NCBI GenBank assembly: GCA_050302175.1
Contig: JBNLAN010000030.1
Span: forward strand, 1 to 64,000
DNA length: 64,000 bases
DNA from: JBNLAN01 sp050302175
GTDB lineage: Bacteria; Pseudomonadota; Zetaproteobacteria; Mariprofundales; Mariprofundaceae
Direction of reading: 5' to 3'
Both the position numbers and the translations under genes were made by a program. The notes under the pieces are model-generated. The model was given only the letters and a program-made list of their open reading frames with translations, ran no database searches and had not been told where the DNA came from. Below, in pieces: positions 24,201 to 32,209 of the stretch (positions are counted from its first letter, which is position 1; the number at the start of each line of letters is the position of its first letter).

Positions 24201-25910
24201 GTGGATCAGCGTATCGGTCGTGTTCGTCACTCTACTCCGGGTGTCGGCCTGATTTCGCCGCCGCCGCACCACGATATCTACTCCATCGAAGACCTCGCCC
24301 AGCTGATCTTTGACCTGAAGAATACCAACACCGATGCCGATATCTCGGTGAAGCTGGTATCCGAAATCGGTGTCGGCACCGTTGCTGCCGGTGTGGTCAA
24401 GGCGCATGCCGATCACGTGGTGATTGCCGGGCATGATGGCGGCACCGGTGCATCGCCGCTCACCTCCATCAAGCATGCCGGTTCCCCGTGGGAATTGGGT
24501 CTGGCCGAAACGCAACAGACGCTGGTACTTAATCGTCTCAGAGGACGTACCCGCCTGCAGGCCGATGGCCAGATGCGTACCGGTCGCGATGTGGTCATCG
24601 CAGGTCTTCTCGGTGCCGATGAGGTTGCATTCGGCACCATCGCACTGGTGGCAGAGGGCTGCATCATGATGCGTAAGTGTCATCTCAACACCTGCCCTGT
24701 CGGAGTGGCGACTCAGGATCCTGAACTGCGTGCCAAGTTTGTCGGCAAACCGGAAGATGTGGTCAACTTCTTCATGTTCGTCGCCGAAGAGGCACGTGAA
24801 ATCATGGCAGAACTTGGCTTCCGCACCTTCGATGAGCTAATCGGTCGTGCCGACATGCTCGATACCGACGATGCACTTCGTCACTGGAAATCCAAGGGGC
24901 TAGACCTCTCGCCGATGTTCCATCAGGTCACCGGTGTTGAATCAGCGATTCGCCACTGCGAAACACAGGATCATGGTCTGGCTACACTGATCGATAACAA
25001 ACTGATTGCTGAAGCTGCTCCTGCTCTGGAAGAGAAGAAGCCAGTCGTCATTGAGACCAACATCTGCAACGTCGATCGCAGCTTCGGCACCATGCTCTCC
25101 GGCAAGGTGGCCAAGAAATACGGTCACGCAGGCCTGCCGGAAGATTCCATTGTCATCAAGGCCAAGGGCACGGCAGGTCAGTCGCTCGGTGCATGGCTGG
25201 CTCGCGGTATCACCATCGATCTGGCCGGTGAAGGCAACGACTATGTCGGCAAGGGTCTCTCCGGCGGCCGTATCGCCATCTATCCGCCGGAGGTCAGCAA
25301 GATCAACGCGGATGAAAACATCATCGTCGGTAACACCGTGCTCTTCGGCGCCATTGCCGGTGAGTGCTACTTCAACGGTGTCGGCGGCGAACGTTTTGCC
25401 GTGCGCAACTCAGGCGCCACTGCCGTGGTTGAAGGCGTGGGTGACCACGGTTGCGAGTACATGACCGGTGGTACGGTTGTTGTCCTGGGTGAAACCGGAC
25501 GCAACTTCGCGGCAGGCATGTCCGGCGGTATCGCCTATGTGCTGGATGAAGCCGGTGATTTCGAGCATCGCTGCAACATGGCTCAGGTTGAGCTTGAGCC
25601 AATTGCCTCGGAAGCTGCGGCACTTGAAGAGCTGGATCATCAGGGGCCTGACCTTGAAACACATGGCCGTGTTGATATCAAGCACTCACTGACTCAGGAC
25701 GACCAGAAGATTCTGCGCACCCTGATCGAGCGACATGTCCACTACACCAATTCGTCCAGAGGTAAGAACATCCTGGAAAGCTGGGATGCATTTCTGCCGA
25801 AATTCACCAAGGTGATGCCGGTAGACTACAAGCGTGCCCTCTCGGAGATGGAAGCAGAGATGAAAGCCGGCACAGATGCCAAAGCCGGGAAGGAGCGGTC
25901 CAATGGGTAA
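21252..25910 (+). CDS. gltB: glutamate synthase (NADPH) large subunit
   Basis: Converts glutamine plus 2-oxoglutarate to two glutamate, the second step of ammonia assimilation. I use the ATG at 21252, with GAGG at 21241-21244; this gives 1552 residues. A short propeptide precedes the amidotransferase Cys ([11 protein letters not shown], about residue 22), which becomes the N-terminal nucleophile. The amidotransferase domain extends to about 430, then the central domain, then the FMN-binding synthase domain ([33 protein letters not shown]). The 3Fe-4S cysteines are in [19 protein letters not shown]. The C-terminal GXGXG beta-helix is present ([15 protein letters not shown]). It overlaps gltD by 8 bases. 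Confidence 0.97.
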   Translation: MSQSPRPAKQGLYDPRNEHDACGVGFVAHIKNQKSHDIIEKGLEILLRLTHRGAAGADPREGDGAGILIQIPDSFFRAVTPELGINLPAEGEYGVGMVFLPQDAAHRKACETEVEKSIAAEGQKLLGWRDVPCDAARADLPESVTTCEPFIRQVFIGRGDNCADQSAFERKLYVLRRVAKNAVDALGFDDPAKFYFVSMSSRTLVYKGMFHSHQVGAYYEDLHDARMTSALALVHQRFSTNTFPAWELAHPFRMVAHNGEINTVRGNINWMNARRHSMKSELLGEDLNRIWPIIGEGQSDTACFDNALELLVMGGYSLAHAAMLLIPEAWSGNSLMDEKRKAFYEYYAALMEPWDGPAAVAFTDGRQIGATLDRNGLRPARYLVTDDDLVVMASEMGVLDIPEEKIVKKWRLQPGKMFLIDLEKGCIIPGGDMKSELASLKPYEKILAETQIQLEALPEEVPTMAPGHSDLLDRQQAFGYSQEDLKFLMTPMAVSGQEAIGSMGNDSPLAVLSNRSKHLSGYFRQLFAQVTNPPIDPIREEMVMSLTSIIGPRPNLLGLDADEPQMRLEVHQPILTNVDLEKVRHIERYTDGKFRTTTLSMCYSADQGAAGMEGALSALCKSAEEAVKEHFNIIILSDREMDADHIAIPALLATSAVHQHLTRKGLRTEAGLVVETGSAREVHHFATLAGYGAEAINPYLAFETLFDLQRNNQLPEELSLEEVKKRYIKAIDKGIFKVMSKMGISTYQSYCGAQIFEAVGLSSGFVDAFFPGTPTKIEGVGLSEVAEEAVRLHRDAYGDSQIYRKHLDVGGEYAWRVRGEEHLLGPDTIAKLQHAVRTGNYAQYKEYANHINEQNGRLTTLRGLFKFKGGSPISIDEVEPATSIVKRFATGAMSFGSISHEAHSTLAIAMNRLGGKSNTGEGGEEPERFSPMENGDSMRSAIKQVASGRFGVTTEYLANADQIQIKMAQGAKPGEGGQLPGHKVDQRIGRVRHSTPGVGLISPPPHHDIYSIEDLAQLIFDLKNTNTDADISVKLVSEIGVGTVAAGVVKAHADHVVIAGHDGGTGASPLTSIKHAGSPWELGLAETQQTLVLNRLRGRTRLQADGQMRTGRDVVIAGLLGADEVAFGTIALVAEGCIMMRKCHLNTCPVGVATQDPELRAKFVGKPEDVVNFFMFVAEEAREIMAELGFRTFDELIGRADMLDTDDALRHWKSKGLDLSPMFHQVTGVESAIRHCETQDHGLATLIDNKLIAEAAPALEEKKPVVIETNICNVDRSFGTMLSGKVAKKYGHAGLPEDSIVIKAKGTAGQSLGAWLARGITIDLAGEGNDYVGKGLSGGRIAIYPPEVSKINADENIIVGNTVLFGAIAGECYFNGVGGERFAVRNSGATAVVEGVGDHGCEYMTGGTVVVLGETGRNFAAGMSGGIAYVLDEAGDFEHRCNMAQVELEPIASEAAALEELDHQGPDLETHGRVDIKHSLTQDDQKILRTLIERHVHYTNSSRGKNILESWDAFLPKFTKVMPVDYKRALSEMEAEMKAGTDAKAGKERSNG

Positions 25911-27336
25911 GCCAACCGGTTTCAAGGAGTACTCACGCGAAAACCTGAGCTACGCGCCTGTAGCCGATCGTATTACGCACTATAACGAGTTCTCGAAACT
26001 GCCTGCCGATATGGGCACGCAGGGTGCCCGCTGCATGGATTGCGGAGTCCCCTTCTGCCACAACGGCTGCCCGATCAACAACATCATTCCCGACTGGAAC
26101 GATGCGGTCTATCGCGGCAACTGGCGTGAGGCGCTCGATATCCTGCATACCACCAACAACTTCCCGGAGTTTACCGGCCGTATCTGTCCGGCTCCATGTG
26201 AAGAGGCCTGCACGGTAAATCTGATCGGTGATGCGATCTCCATTAAAAACATCGAGCTCTCCATCGTCGAGAAAGGCTGGGAAGAGAAATGGATTGTTCC
26301 GCAACTTCCTGCCCATAAAACCGGCAAAAAGATCGCCATCGTCGGCTCCGGCCCTGCGGGCCTGGCGGCGGCCCAGCAGCTGGCGCGTGCGGGCCATGAT
26401 GTAGTGGTGTTTGAAAAAGAGAATCGCCTCGGCGGCCTGATGCGCTACGGTATCCCGAACTTCAAATTCGAGAAACACATCATTGATCGCCGTCTGGCAC
26501 AAATGCGTGCCGAGGGTGTCGATTTCCGCATCAACACCCATATCGGTGTCGATATCTCCACCAAAGAGCTGTTAACCGAATACGATGCTGTGGTACTGGC
26601 AGGTGGTTCCGAGAAGCCGCGCGACCTGCCAATTGAGGGCCGTGACCTCTCGGGCATTCACTTCGCTATGGAGTTGCTGACCAAGAATACCAAGCGCGTT
26701 CTCGGCGATGAAATTCCCGAAGAGGAGTTCATCTCTGCCGAAGGCAAGCATGTCGTGGTGATTGGCGGCGGTGATACCGGTTCCGACTGCATCGGCACCT
26801 CCAACCGCCACGGCGCCGAGAGCGTCACCCAGATCGAGATCATGCCGGCTCCGCCCGAAACGCCAAACAAGCTGACCACATGGCCGAACTGGCCGATGAA
26901 GATGCGCACCTCCACCTCGCAGGAGGAAGGTTGCGAGCGCGATTTCTCAGTGGCTACCAAACGCTTTGTCGGTGAAAATGGTAAAGTCACTGCCATTGAG
27001 TGCGCCCGCGTTGAGTGGAAGCAGGAGAATGGTCAGTGGAACATGACCGAAATCCCCGGTAGTGAGTTCACTCTCAAAGCTGACCTGGTACTGCTGGCGA
27101 TGGGCTTCGTGCATCCGGTGCACGAAGGCATGCTTGAGGAACTGGGCGTAGAAAAGGATGCCCGCGGCAACGTTGCAGCCAACACCAACGACTACCGCAC
27201 CAGCCTCGACAAGGTCTTCGCCGCCGGCGATATGCGTCGCGGTCAGTCACTGGTGGTCTGGGCGATTCGTGAAGGGCGTCAGGCTGCCCGTGCAGTCGAT
27301 GAATACCTGATGGGTTCTTCCGACCTGCCTCGCTAA
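25903..27336 (+). CDS. gltD: glutamate synthase (NADPH) small subunit
   Basis: Passes electrons from NADPH through FAD and iron-sulfur clusters to GltB. The ATG at 25903 has AGGAG at 25891-25895, giving 477 residues. N-terminal cluster cysteines: [21 protein letters not shown] (about residues 44-60) and [14 protein letters not shown] (about 100). The FAD motif is [20 protein letters not shown] (about 150), followed by [14 protein letters not shown]; the NADPH motif is [12 protein letters not shown] (about 285). [17 protein letters not shown] is the conserved C-terminal flavin motif. Directly overlaps gltB. Confidence 0.97.
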   Translation: MGKPTGFKEYSRENLSYAPVADRITHYNEFSKLPADMGTQGARCMDCGVPFCHNGCPINNIIPDWNDAVYRGNWREALDILHTTNNFPEFTGRICPAPCEEACTVNLIGDAISIKNIELSIVEKGWEEKWIVPQLPAHKTGKKIAIVGSGPAGLAAAQQLARAGHDVVVFEKENRLGGLMRYGIPNFKFEKHIIDRRLAQMRAEGVDFRINTHIGVDISTKELLTEYDAVVLAGGSEKPRDLPIEGRDLSGIHFAMELLTKNTKRVLGDEIPEEEFISAEGKHVVVIGGGDTGSDCIGTSNRHGAESVTQIEIMPAPPETPNKLTTWPNWPMKMRTSTSQEEGCERDFSVATKRFVGENGKVTAIECARVEWKQENGQWNMTEIPGSEFTLKADLVLLAMGFVHPVHEGMLEELGVEKDARGNVAANTNDYRTSLDKVFAAGDMRRGQSLVVWAIREGRQAARAVDEYLMGSSDLPR

Positions 27337-27353
27337 CCGGTCAACAGCACTCC

Positions 27354-27962
27354 ATGAGATCAATTCCCTGGGGGTGGATATTTATATGCCTGATCTTGCT
27401 GGGCGGCTGGAAGCTATGGGATGACCATAACTCTATTCCTGCCGGAATATTAGCCCCTGACGACCCGATACAAACGGGCTTGGGACAAGGCAGAACTTAC
27501 GATCACGGAACACATATGCTCGAAACGTTGGCCAGCTTTGAGATCGAAGCTCGCGTGCTTAGTACAAAGGAGTATTCCAGTGATCGAGAGTCAGAGCTGG
27601 TCCCTGTCGATCTGGCTTTGGGCTGGGGGGCGATGTCGGATTCCGCGGTTTTAGATCAGTTGTCGATTAGCCAAAACAAACGCTTTTATTATTATCGCTG
27701 GAGCAACCAACCTCCCATCCCTCCATATGAAATCGTACAACACAGTGCCAACATGCACTTAATTCCTGCTGATTCAGACATCGAAGAACAAATAAGAAAT
27801 GCGCGTGTGGGTCAAATCGTACATATCGTTGGGCAACTGGTTGAAGCACGTGACTCTGATGGATGGCACTGGCGATCATCCCTCACCCGGAAGGACAGCG
27901 GCGCTGGCGCCTGCGAACTGGTCAGAGTTGAAGCAATTGAGGTTCGATCACCTCTGCCCTGA
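27354..27962 (+). CDS. membrane-anchored protein of unknown function
   Basis: A 202-residue protein starting 17 bases after gltD. One N-terminal membrane segment (WGWIFICLILLGGWKLW) and a periplasmic part containing FEIEARVLSTKEYSS, DLALGWGAMSD, RFYYYRWSNQPPIPPYEI, SANMHLIPAD and VGQIVHIVGQLVEARDSDGWHWRSS near the C-terminus. The ordered motifs (DLALGWG..SD, RWYYW-like, NMHLIP, GWHWRSSLTRKD.G.GACE) occur in conserved bacterial proteins of unknown function with an N-terminal anchor. It could be co-transcribed with gltBD by position only. Confidence 0.75.
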   Translation: MRSIPWGWIFICLILLGGWKLWDDHNSIPAGILAPDDPIQTGLGQGRTYDHGTHMLETLASFEIEARVLSTKEYSSDRESELVPVDLALGWGAMSDSAVLDQLSISQNKRFYYYRWSNQPPIPPYEIVQHSANMHLIPADSDIEEQIRNARVGQIVHIVGQLVEARDSDGWHWRSSLTRKDSGAGACELVRVEAIEVRSPLP

Positions 27963-28061
27963 ATAATAAAATAAGGGAAACCCAATTGATGCAGAGACCG
28001 GGGCTCCTGAACATGGGCCGCCGGTTTTCTTTTACGGGACAGCCCAGGTCCCAAGTGTGCC

Positions 28062-28090
28062 TTGCAGTTTCGTGACTTCTCCACTTCAAT
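28062..28090 (+). promoter_or_regulatory. possible promoter for the LPP20-like gene
   Basis: TTGCAG at 28062-28067, a 17-base spacer and TTCAAT at 28085-28090 (four of six -10 bases), about 50 bases before the start at 28140. Confidence 0.35.
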
Positions 28091-28139
28091 GATTGATATC
28101 CGACAGGAAAGAGAGCATCAATCGGAAAAGGAGCCTGGA

Positions 28140-28715
28140 ATGAGATTTGCAACATTATCAGGAAATCTGCTGGCAACATTTATCGTCATCACTCTGGCCG
28201 CCCCCTGCTTCGGCTACGATTTGCGAATCAAGGATGCCCCAAACTGGGTCAACGACGGCACTATCTACACCACCGTACAGGGCGAACGATATTTTTACGG
28301 TGTCGGCTCCTCTCCTGTCGTGGGCGATCCCGATCTACAGAAAGCGATTTCCAAGAGCCGCGCCACGAGTGAGGCTAAGCGCATCCTCACCGCCTGGCTG
28401 GATGCGCTGGCCGCCGACTACCTGAAATCGAAAGCGGCGAAATCAAACCATGCGGATAGCGCCGCCGTGCAAAACCAGCTCAAGAGCTTTGCTAACGCGA
28501 TGAAAGAGCGACTGAACCTTGCCGCACGCTGGAAAGACCCGCGAACCGGCTCCCTCTACTCACTGGCCCTGCTCGATATGACAACGATGAAAAGCGCTGC
28601 CGCCGAGAGCCAGCTTCTCGACGAAGCCATCAGGGAACATATCCAAAAGCACGGCAGCAAGCTCTTCGACCGGGTTAAACGAAGCAGTAAAAAACGTCCA
28701 CACCGTCCAAAATAA
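28140..28715 (+). CDS. secreted LPP20-like protein
   Basis: The ATG at 28140 has AAAGGAG at 28127-28133, giving 191 residues. Signal peptide at residues 1-24 (FIVITLAAPCFGYD). The mature part starts APNWVNDGTIYTT, then RYFYGVGSSPVVGDPDLQKAISKSRATSEAKRIL, the pattern of LPP20/FlgP-like periplasmic proteins (P.W.., ..FYGVG.., ...A...A...A), then a helical region with YLKSKA and a lysine- and arginine-rich C-terminus. No lipobox, so probably periplasmic and soluble. Function unknown. Confidence 0.75.
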   Translation: MRFATLSGNLLATFIVITLAAPCFGYDLRIKDAPNWVNDGTIYTTVQGERYFYGVGSSPVVGDPDLQKAISKSRATSEAKRILTAWLDALAADYLKSKAAKSNHADSAAVQNQLKSFANAMKERLNLAARWKDPRTGSLYSLALLDMTTMKSAAAESQLLDEAIREHIQKHGSKLFDRVKRSSKKRPHRPK

Positions 28716-28749
28716 CCGCCCGAGTAAAAAGTGGCCGCTGCGTACCCAA

Positions 28750-29064
28750 TTAACGGAGAGGTACAACCCTTAACGCCTCGTCAATTCGAACCTCAAAAAT
28801 ACCGGAGCGTTTGTCACCCCTCCCCACCTTCGGATCATCCAGGAATACGACATACTCCTTTCCATATCGATACAGACTGACTTCGTAGCCCAAAGGATCG
28901 ATACCCCGTTTCTTCATCTCTTCAACCGCTATGGAGATCGCCAGTGCCTCTTTCCCTGTCAGCGAATGCTCAAAAACCATGCTTTTCGCCTCACCGCCAA
29001 CAGCAACTTGCAAGCAAGCTATAAAAATAGATAGGAGCATTATCAATTGAAGTTTCTTTGTCAT
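28750..29064 (-). CDS. small secreted protein of unknown function
   Basis: I take the ATG at 29064 (MTKKLQLIMLLSIFIACLQ), giving 104 residues; the GTG or ATG nine bases upstream is a second option. A signal peptide of about 24 residues ends near VAVGGEA. The mature domain (SLTGKEALAISIAVEEMKKRGIDPLGYEVSLYRYGKEYVVFL) has the helix-then-two-strand pattern of small NTF2-like or PepSY-like periplasmic proteins. It converges on the LPP20-like gene. Confidence 0.65.
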   Translation of the reverse strand: MTKKLQLIMLLSIFIACLQVAVGGEAKSMVFEHSLTGKEALAISIAVEEMKKRGIDPLGYEVSLYRYGKEYVVFLDDPKVGRGDKRSGIFEVRIDEALRVVPLR

Positions 29065-29082
29065 GTCTGCCATCCTGTCGGT

Positions 29083-29217
29083 TTGCTAAACGCCATACGC
29101 TCTGTCATTACACTCCAGCAACGAACCGGAATCAACTTCAACGACAACTGGCACAAAGCAGGTAACAGCGTCTATGGTGCAGTTATGGCTGTGTTGTATC
29201 GAAAGGCTCCCCTTTGA
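29083..29217 (+). CDS. possible 44-residue ORF coupled to the membrane-protein gene
   Basis: An open frame from TTG 29083 to TGA 29217, which overlaps the next start (TTGA). It encodes a protein-like sequence with TGINFNDNWHKAG and NSVYGAVMAVLYRK, but no ribosome binding site is visible and it may be the end of a truncated gene. Confidence 0.2.
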   Translation: MLNAIRSVITLQQRTGINFNDNWHKAGNSVYGAVMAVLYRKAPL

Positions 29218-29807
29218 GCGAACTATTGCCACTGTGGCTGAAAATCGCCTACTCCCTGTTCGTGGCGATCACCCTCGCTATTTACTGGTTCAAATACGGC
29301 CCCGGCAACTACCTGTGGTTCTCAGATATCGCACTGATTCTCACCGTGCCCGCACTGTGGCTGGAGAGCCCGCTGCTCTCCGGCATGATGCTGCTCGCCA
29401 TTCTGCTGCCAGAGTTAGTGTGGAATATCGGTTATTTTGCCGGACTTATTACTGGCAAGCCGATCTGGGGGCTGGCCGACTACATGTTCGACCCGAAATA
29501 TCCTCTTTACCTGCGCGCCATCTCCCTCTTCCACATCTTTTTGCCGCCAATGCTGGTCTGGATGGTCTACCACCTCGGCTACGACGGGCACGCCCTCTTC
29601 TGGCAGACGCTGCTCTGCTGGATTGTGCTGCCACTCTCCTACCTCCTCACCGACCCGAAAGAGAATGTAAACTGGGTGCACGGCCCCGCAGGAAAGCCGC
29701 AGACCCGGCTTCACCCGCTTTTCTACCTAGTGCTGTTGATGCTTGGGTTTCCGCTATTCATCTACCTGCCGACGCACGCTTTGATTATGGTGCTGATATA
29801 TGGATAA
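29214..29807 (+). CDS. integral membrane protein of unknown function
   Basis: A 197-residue protein from TTG at 29214 (the ORF has no better start; AGG occurs about 8 bases before). About six membrane helices: residues 8-25, 38-56, 58-75, 100-118, 128-145 and 170-195. Conserved-looking polar motifs in loops: LLPELVWNIGYFAG, LADYMFDPKYPLYLRAISLFHIFLPPMLVW, LTDPKENVNWVHGPAGKPQ. DPKENVNWV.GPG.. recurs in membrane proteins of marine bacteria. No function known. Confidence 0.65.
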   Translation: MSELLPLWLKIAYSLFVAITLAIYWFKYGPGNYLWFSDIALILTVPALWLESPLLSGMMLLAILLPELVWNIGYFAGLITGKPIWGLADYMFDPKYPLYLRAISLFHIFLPPMLVWMVYHLGYDGHALFWQTLLCWIVLPLSYLLTDPKENVNWVHGPAGKPQTRLHPLFYLVLLMLGFPLFIYLPTHALIMVLIYG

Positions 29808-29825
29808 ATCTGGTGGAAAACTGGA

Positions 29826-30230
29826 CTATTCTATTCCAAACAAACTTTCTTTCTTGATTCTCTCTAAATACGCAAACACTAACCAAATTAAAGCAACTAT
29901 CGTTAAATCTATTCTAGTAACCAGCACATAGGTTTCTACAGACATTCCTTTCGAAAGAAACTCCCAGACGAGATTCAGTAGGGAATCAACAAACAAGAGA
30001 GCCCAAAATGTTTTTCCGAAGGTTGTTTGCACTTTGAAATAAAAAAAAGCGAGAACTAACATTGTGAACAGCATGGGAAAGCCGACATCATATAAACTGA
30101 GCTCCCTTCTTATCATCACATCTGCCTCAGGATTCAAGTAAAAATACCAATTAACCCCTGTACCCACAATAAAGATGCCGGCCAGTACAAATGCTAACCT
30201 AGGTTTCTTCGAAGTCTTTACTTCAGACAT
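29826..30230 (-). CDS. integral membrane protein of unknown function
   Basis: The ATG at 30230, with GGAGGAAC immediately before it, gives 134 residues and overlaps the nnr stop by eight bases, so the two are coupled. Four hydrophobic segments (about residues 10-28, 48-66, 72-92, 100-120). The conserved-looking polar stretch between helices one and two is YFYLNPEADVMIRRELSLYDVGFP. No family recognised. Confidence 0.7.
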   Translation of the reverse strand: MSEVKTSKKPRLAFVLAGIFIVGTGVNWYFYLNPEADVMIRRELSLYDVGFPMLFTMLVLAFFYFKVQTTFGKTFWALLFVDSLLNLVWEFLSKGMSVETYVLVTRIDLTIVALIWLVFAYLERIKKESLFGIE

Positions 30231-31725
30231 GTTCCTCCATCCATCTCCATATTTCGTCGGGGAGCTGCTCGACGCGATACCAATTGTCGGACTCGGAAGC
30301 CAGCGCATGCCAGCCAACTGCGGCAGGCAGAGCCACTTCCGGAGTAAACCTGCGCCCAAGGAGCGCAGCAATCATGCCGGAGAGCACATCACCGGTGCCG
30401 CCGCGCGCCAGCCTGCTGGAACCGAACGGAGATACCCGTATTTCTTCGCCAACGCCCGGCCCGGCAATCAGCGTACCCGCTCCTTTCAGCACTACCCATG
30501 CGCCAAACAGAGCGGACAACTTCAACACGGCACCCAGGCGGTCAGCTTGCACTTCTGCATTACTGCTCCCAAGCAAGCGGGCCGCTTCGCCCGGATGCGG
30601 CGTGAGCACTGTAAGCTCCTTTCTAGCCTTCACTTTCCCCTTTAGATCGGAACTGAGCGCCACCAGATTAAGCGCATCAGCATCCAGAATCAGAGGAACA
30701 TCGGCATCCAGAAGCTCTTCCAGCACTGGCACGCGCCCCTGCCCCCAACCTGGGCCAGCAAGCAAGACGTCCGCGTTCTGCCACGGTGCATGCGCATCCT
30801 CATGCACCATCACATCGGAAGCGTTGGAGGCAATGATCTGCCATATCGATTTCGGGCAGGCGATAGAAACAAGCCCCGCACCCGCAGCCATGGCACCGCC
30901 AGCAGCCAACTGCGGCGCACCGGCATAACCCGGACTACCACCAAAAATCCATACATGCCCAAACAACTTCTTATGGCCGGAATATTGCAGCGGACGGCGA
31001 ACAGCACGAATCTCTGACTGCGGAATGGTGCTTGCCCGCGGCATATCCCCACCCGTAGCCTCTCCTAATGTGTCCGCACTGATGCCGATATCGGCAGGCG
31101 GCAGAATTTCACCGGCGCATGCCCTTCCTTCGCCCAGAAAGTGACCCCATTTGCAGGCAGCAATCGGTAGTGTCCATTGCGCCTTTACCGCCCCTCCCAT
31201 GATTTCACCTGTGTCGCTGTGAATGCCACTGGCGATATCGATAGCGAGCACGGGCTTATGGCTGGCATTTATAGAGTGGACGATTTCTGCGTACTCACCA
31301 GTCAACTCACGGCCAAGCCCAGTGCCGAACAGCGCATCAACCACCAGATCGGCGCGCGTAAGTAATTCGGAAAGGTGCTCCGGCGTACGAATCGAAACCT
31401 TCGCTTCCTTTGCTTTGACGGCCCACTCTCCGGCATCGCCTTTGAGTTTGGTGAAATCACCGACAAACACCACTTCGACATGCACCCCAGACTCACGCAA
31501 CTCATGTGCAATCACGAAGCCATCGCCACCGTTGTTGCCGGGGCCTGCGGCAATCAGCACATGTCCACCCTTGCCAACCTGCTCCAGAACCCGCTCAGCA
31601 GCTTTGGAACCCGCTCGATGCATCAGATCAAAACCGGATACGCCGGACTTGATCGTGGCCTGATCAGCCCACTGCATTTGAGCGGAGGTAAGGATGGAAT
31701 ATCTTAAATTCATGTTTCTTAGCAT
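30223..31725 (-). CDS. nnr: bifunctional NAD(P)H-hydrate epimerase / ADP-dependent dehydratase
   Basis: Repairs hydrated NAD(P)H: the N-terminal YjeF domain epimerises NAD(P)HX and the C-terminal ribokinase-like domain removes water using ADP. I choose ATG 31725, with GAGG ten bases upstream; this gives 500 residues. Epimerase domain (about 10-215): MHRAGSKAAERVL, AAGPGNNGGDGFVIA, DALFGTGLGREL and AIDIASGIHSDTGE. Dehydratase domain (about 235-495): GHVWIFGGSPGYAGAPQLAAGGAM, LAGPGWGQG, DADALNLV, TPHPGEAARLLG, and FGSSRLARGGTGDVLSGMIAA. Diverges from arsR across 106 bases. Confidence 0.95.
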   Translation of the reverse strand: MLRNMNLRYSILTSAQMQWADQATIKSGVSGFDLMHRAGSKAAERVLEQVGKGGHVLIAAGPGNNGGDGFVIAHELRESGVHVEVVFVGDFTKLKGDAGEWAVKAKEAKVSIRTPEHLSELLTRADLVVDALFGTGLGRELTGEYAEIVHSINASHKPVLAIDIASGIHSDTGEIMGGAVKAQWTLPIAACKWGHFLGEGRACAGEILPPADIGISADTLGEATGGDMPRASTIPQSEIRAVRRPLQYSGHKKLFGHVWIFGGSPGYAGAPQLAAGGAMAAGAGLVSIACPKSIWQIIASNASDVMVHEDAHAPWQNADVLLAGPGWGQGRVPVLEELLDADVPLILDADALNLVALSSDLKGKVKARKELTVLTPHPGEAARLLGSSNAEVQADRLGAVLKLSALFGAWVVLKGAGTLIAGPGVGEEIRVSPFGSSRLARGGTGDVLSGMIAALLGRRFTPEVALPAAVGWHALASESDNWYRVEQLPDEIWRWMEEHV

Positions 31726-31780
31726 GGACTTGGTGCCTCGATATGACAAGTTTCTTGCTGAATTCTCACGCTTTTATATT

Positions 31781-31796
31781 AGCATATTATAATGCT
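31781..31796. promoter_or_regulatory. inverted repeat, candidate ArsR-family operator
   Basis: AGCAT-N6-ATGCT with an AT-only centre (ATTATA), directly touching the -35 box of the arsR promoter. The geometry suits a dimeric winged-helix repressor such as the ArsR protein encoded just downstream (autoregulation). No binding evidence. Confidence 0.4.
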
Positions 31797-31824
31797 TGAC
31801 ACTCCTGATTTTCGCCATTACTGT
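31796..31824 (+). promoter_or_regulatory. promoter of the arsR-family gene (leaderless type)
   Basis: Consensus TTGACA at 31796-31801, a 17-base spacer, TACTGT at 31819-31824. The ATG at 31832 is 7 bases after the -10 box, so the mRNA would have essentially no leader; no Shine-Dalgarno sequence is present. Confidence 0.5.
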
Positions 31825-31831
31825 ATGCCGC

Positions 31832-32143
31832 ATGGAACAAGGAATCCCACAAGACCGCATCAAATCAGCCAGCGAAGGCCTGCGTGCCATCGCGCACGAG
31901 CTTCGCCTCTCCGTGCTTTGCCACCTGATGAACGGACCGATGTGCGTGCACGAACTGATGCAGGCCACCGGCGCCTCGCAATCCAACCTCTCTCAGCATC
32001 TCTCCAAGATGCGCATGATGGGGCTGTTGACTAATGAGAAGCGCGGTCAGGAGGTTTACTACCAACTTGCAGATCCCGCTTTTGCCGATCTGGTGCAGGC
32101 ACTGAAACAAATTTACTGTCCGGAGCTCTGCACGAGGGAGTAA
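31832..32143 (+). CDS. ArsR-family repressor, likely sulfide/persulfide-responsive (SqrR/BigR-like)
   Basis: A 103-residue winged helix-turn-helix regulator. The start at ATG 31832 fits the family; a TTG at 31796 lies inside the promoter. The DNA-binding helix is around residues 48-60 (ASQSNLSQHLSKMR) and the wing is KRGQEVYYQL. Cys38 (GPMCVHEL) in the second helix and Cys96/Cys100 (YCPELC) in the last helix match the positions of the two cysteines that form a tetrasulfide bridge in SqrR and BigR. The metal-sensing ELCVCDL motif of ArsR is absent. It precedes a sulfide-oxidation gene cluster on the same strand, so I infer control of that cluster by persulfides. Confidence 0.85.
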   Translation: MEQGIPQDRIKSASEGLRAIAHELRLSVLCHLMNGPMCVHELMQATGASQSNLSQHLSKMRMMGLLTNEKRGQEVYYQLADPAFADLVQALKQIYCPELCTRE

Positions 32144-32204
32144 TTCCTCAAAAAAAATTTACACCAATGTATCATTTTAATAGAATATAAGGATAGAGGA
32201 ATTA
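32141..32204 (+). promoter_or_regulatory. promoter of the export/sulfur operon within a 9-base inverted repeat
   Basis: TTTACA at 32158-32163, a 17-base spacer and TAGAAT at 32181-32186 form a strong promoter for the RND gene. TAATTCCTC (32141-32149, starting at the arsR stop codon) and GAGGAATTA (32196-32204, including the GAGGA ribosome binding site for ATG 32210) are perfect inverted copies that bracket it. In a read-through arsR transcript they could pair and hide the ribosome binding site; as DNA they could be operator halves. Confidence 0.5.
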
Positions 32205-32209
32205 CAACT

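Noticed and set aside
24039..24683. 214-codon minus-strand frame opposite gltB, and several similar ones (21471-22079, 25933-26541)
   Set aside because: They mirror gltB/gltD codons and have no ribosome binding sites or recognisable protein features.
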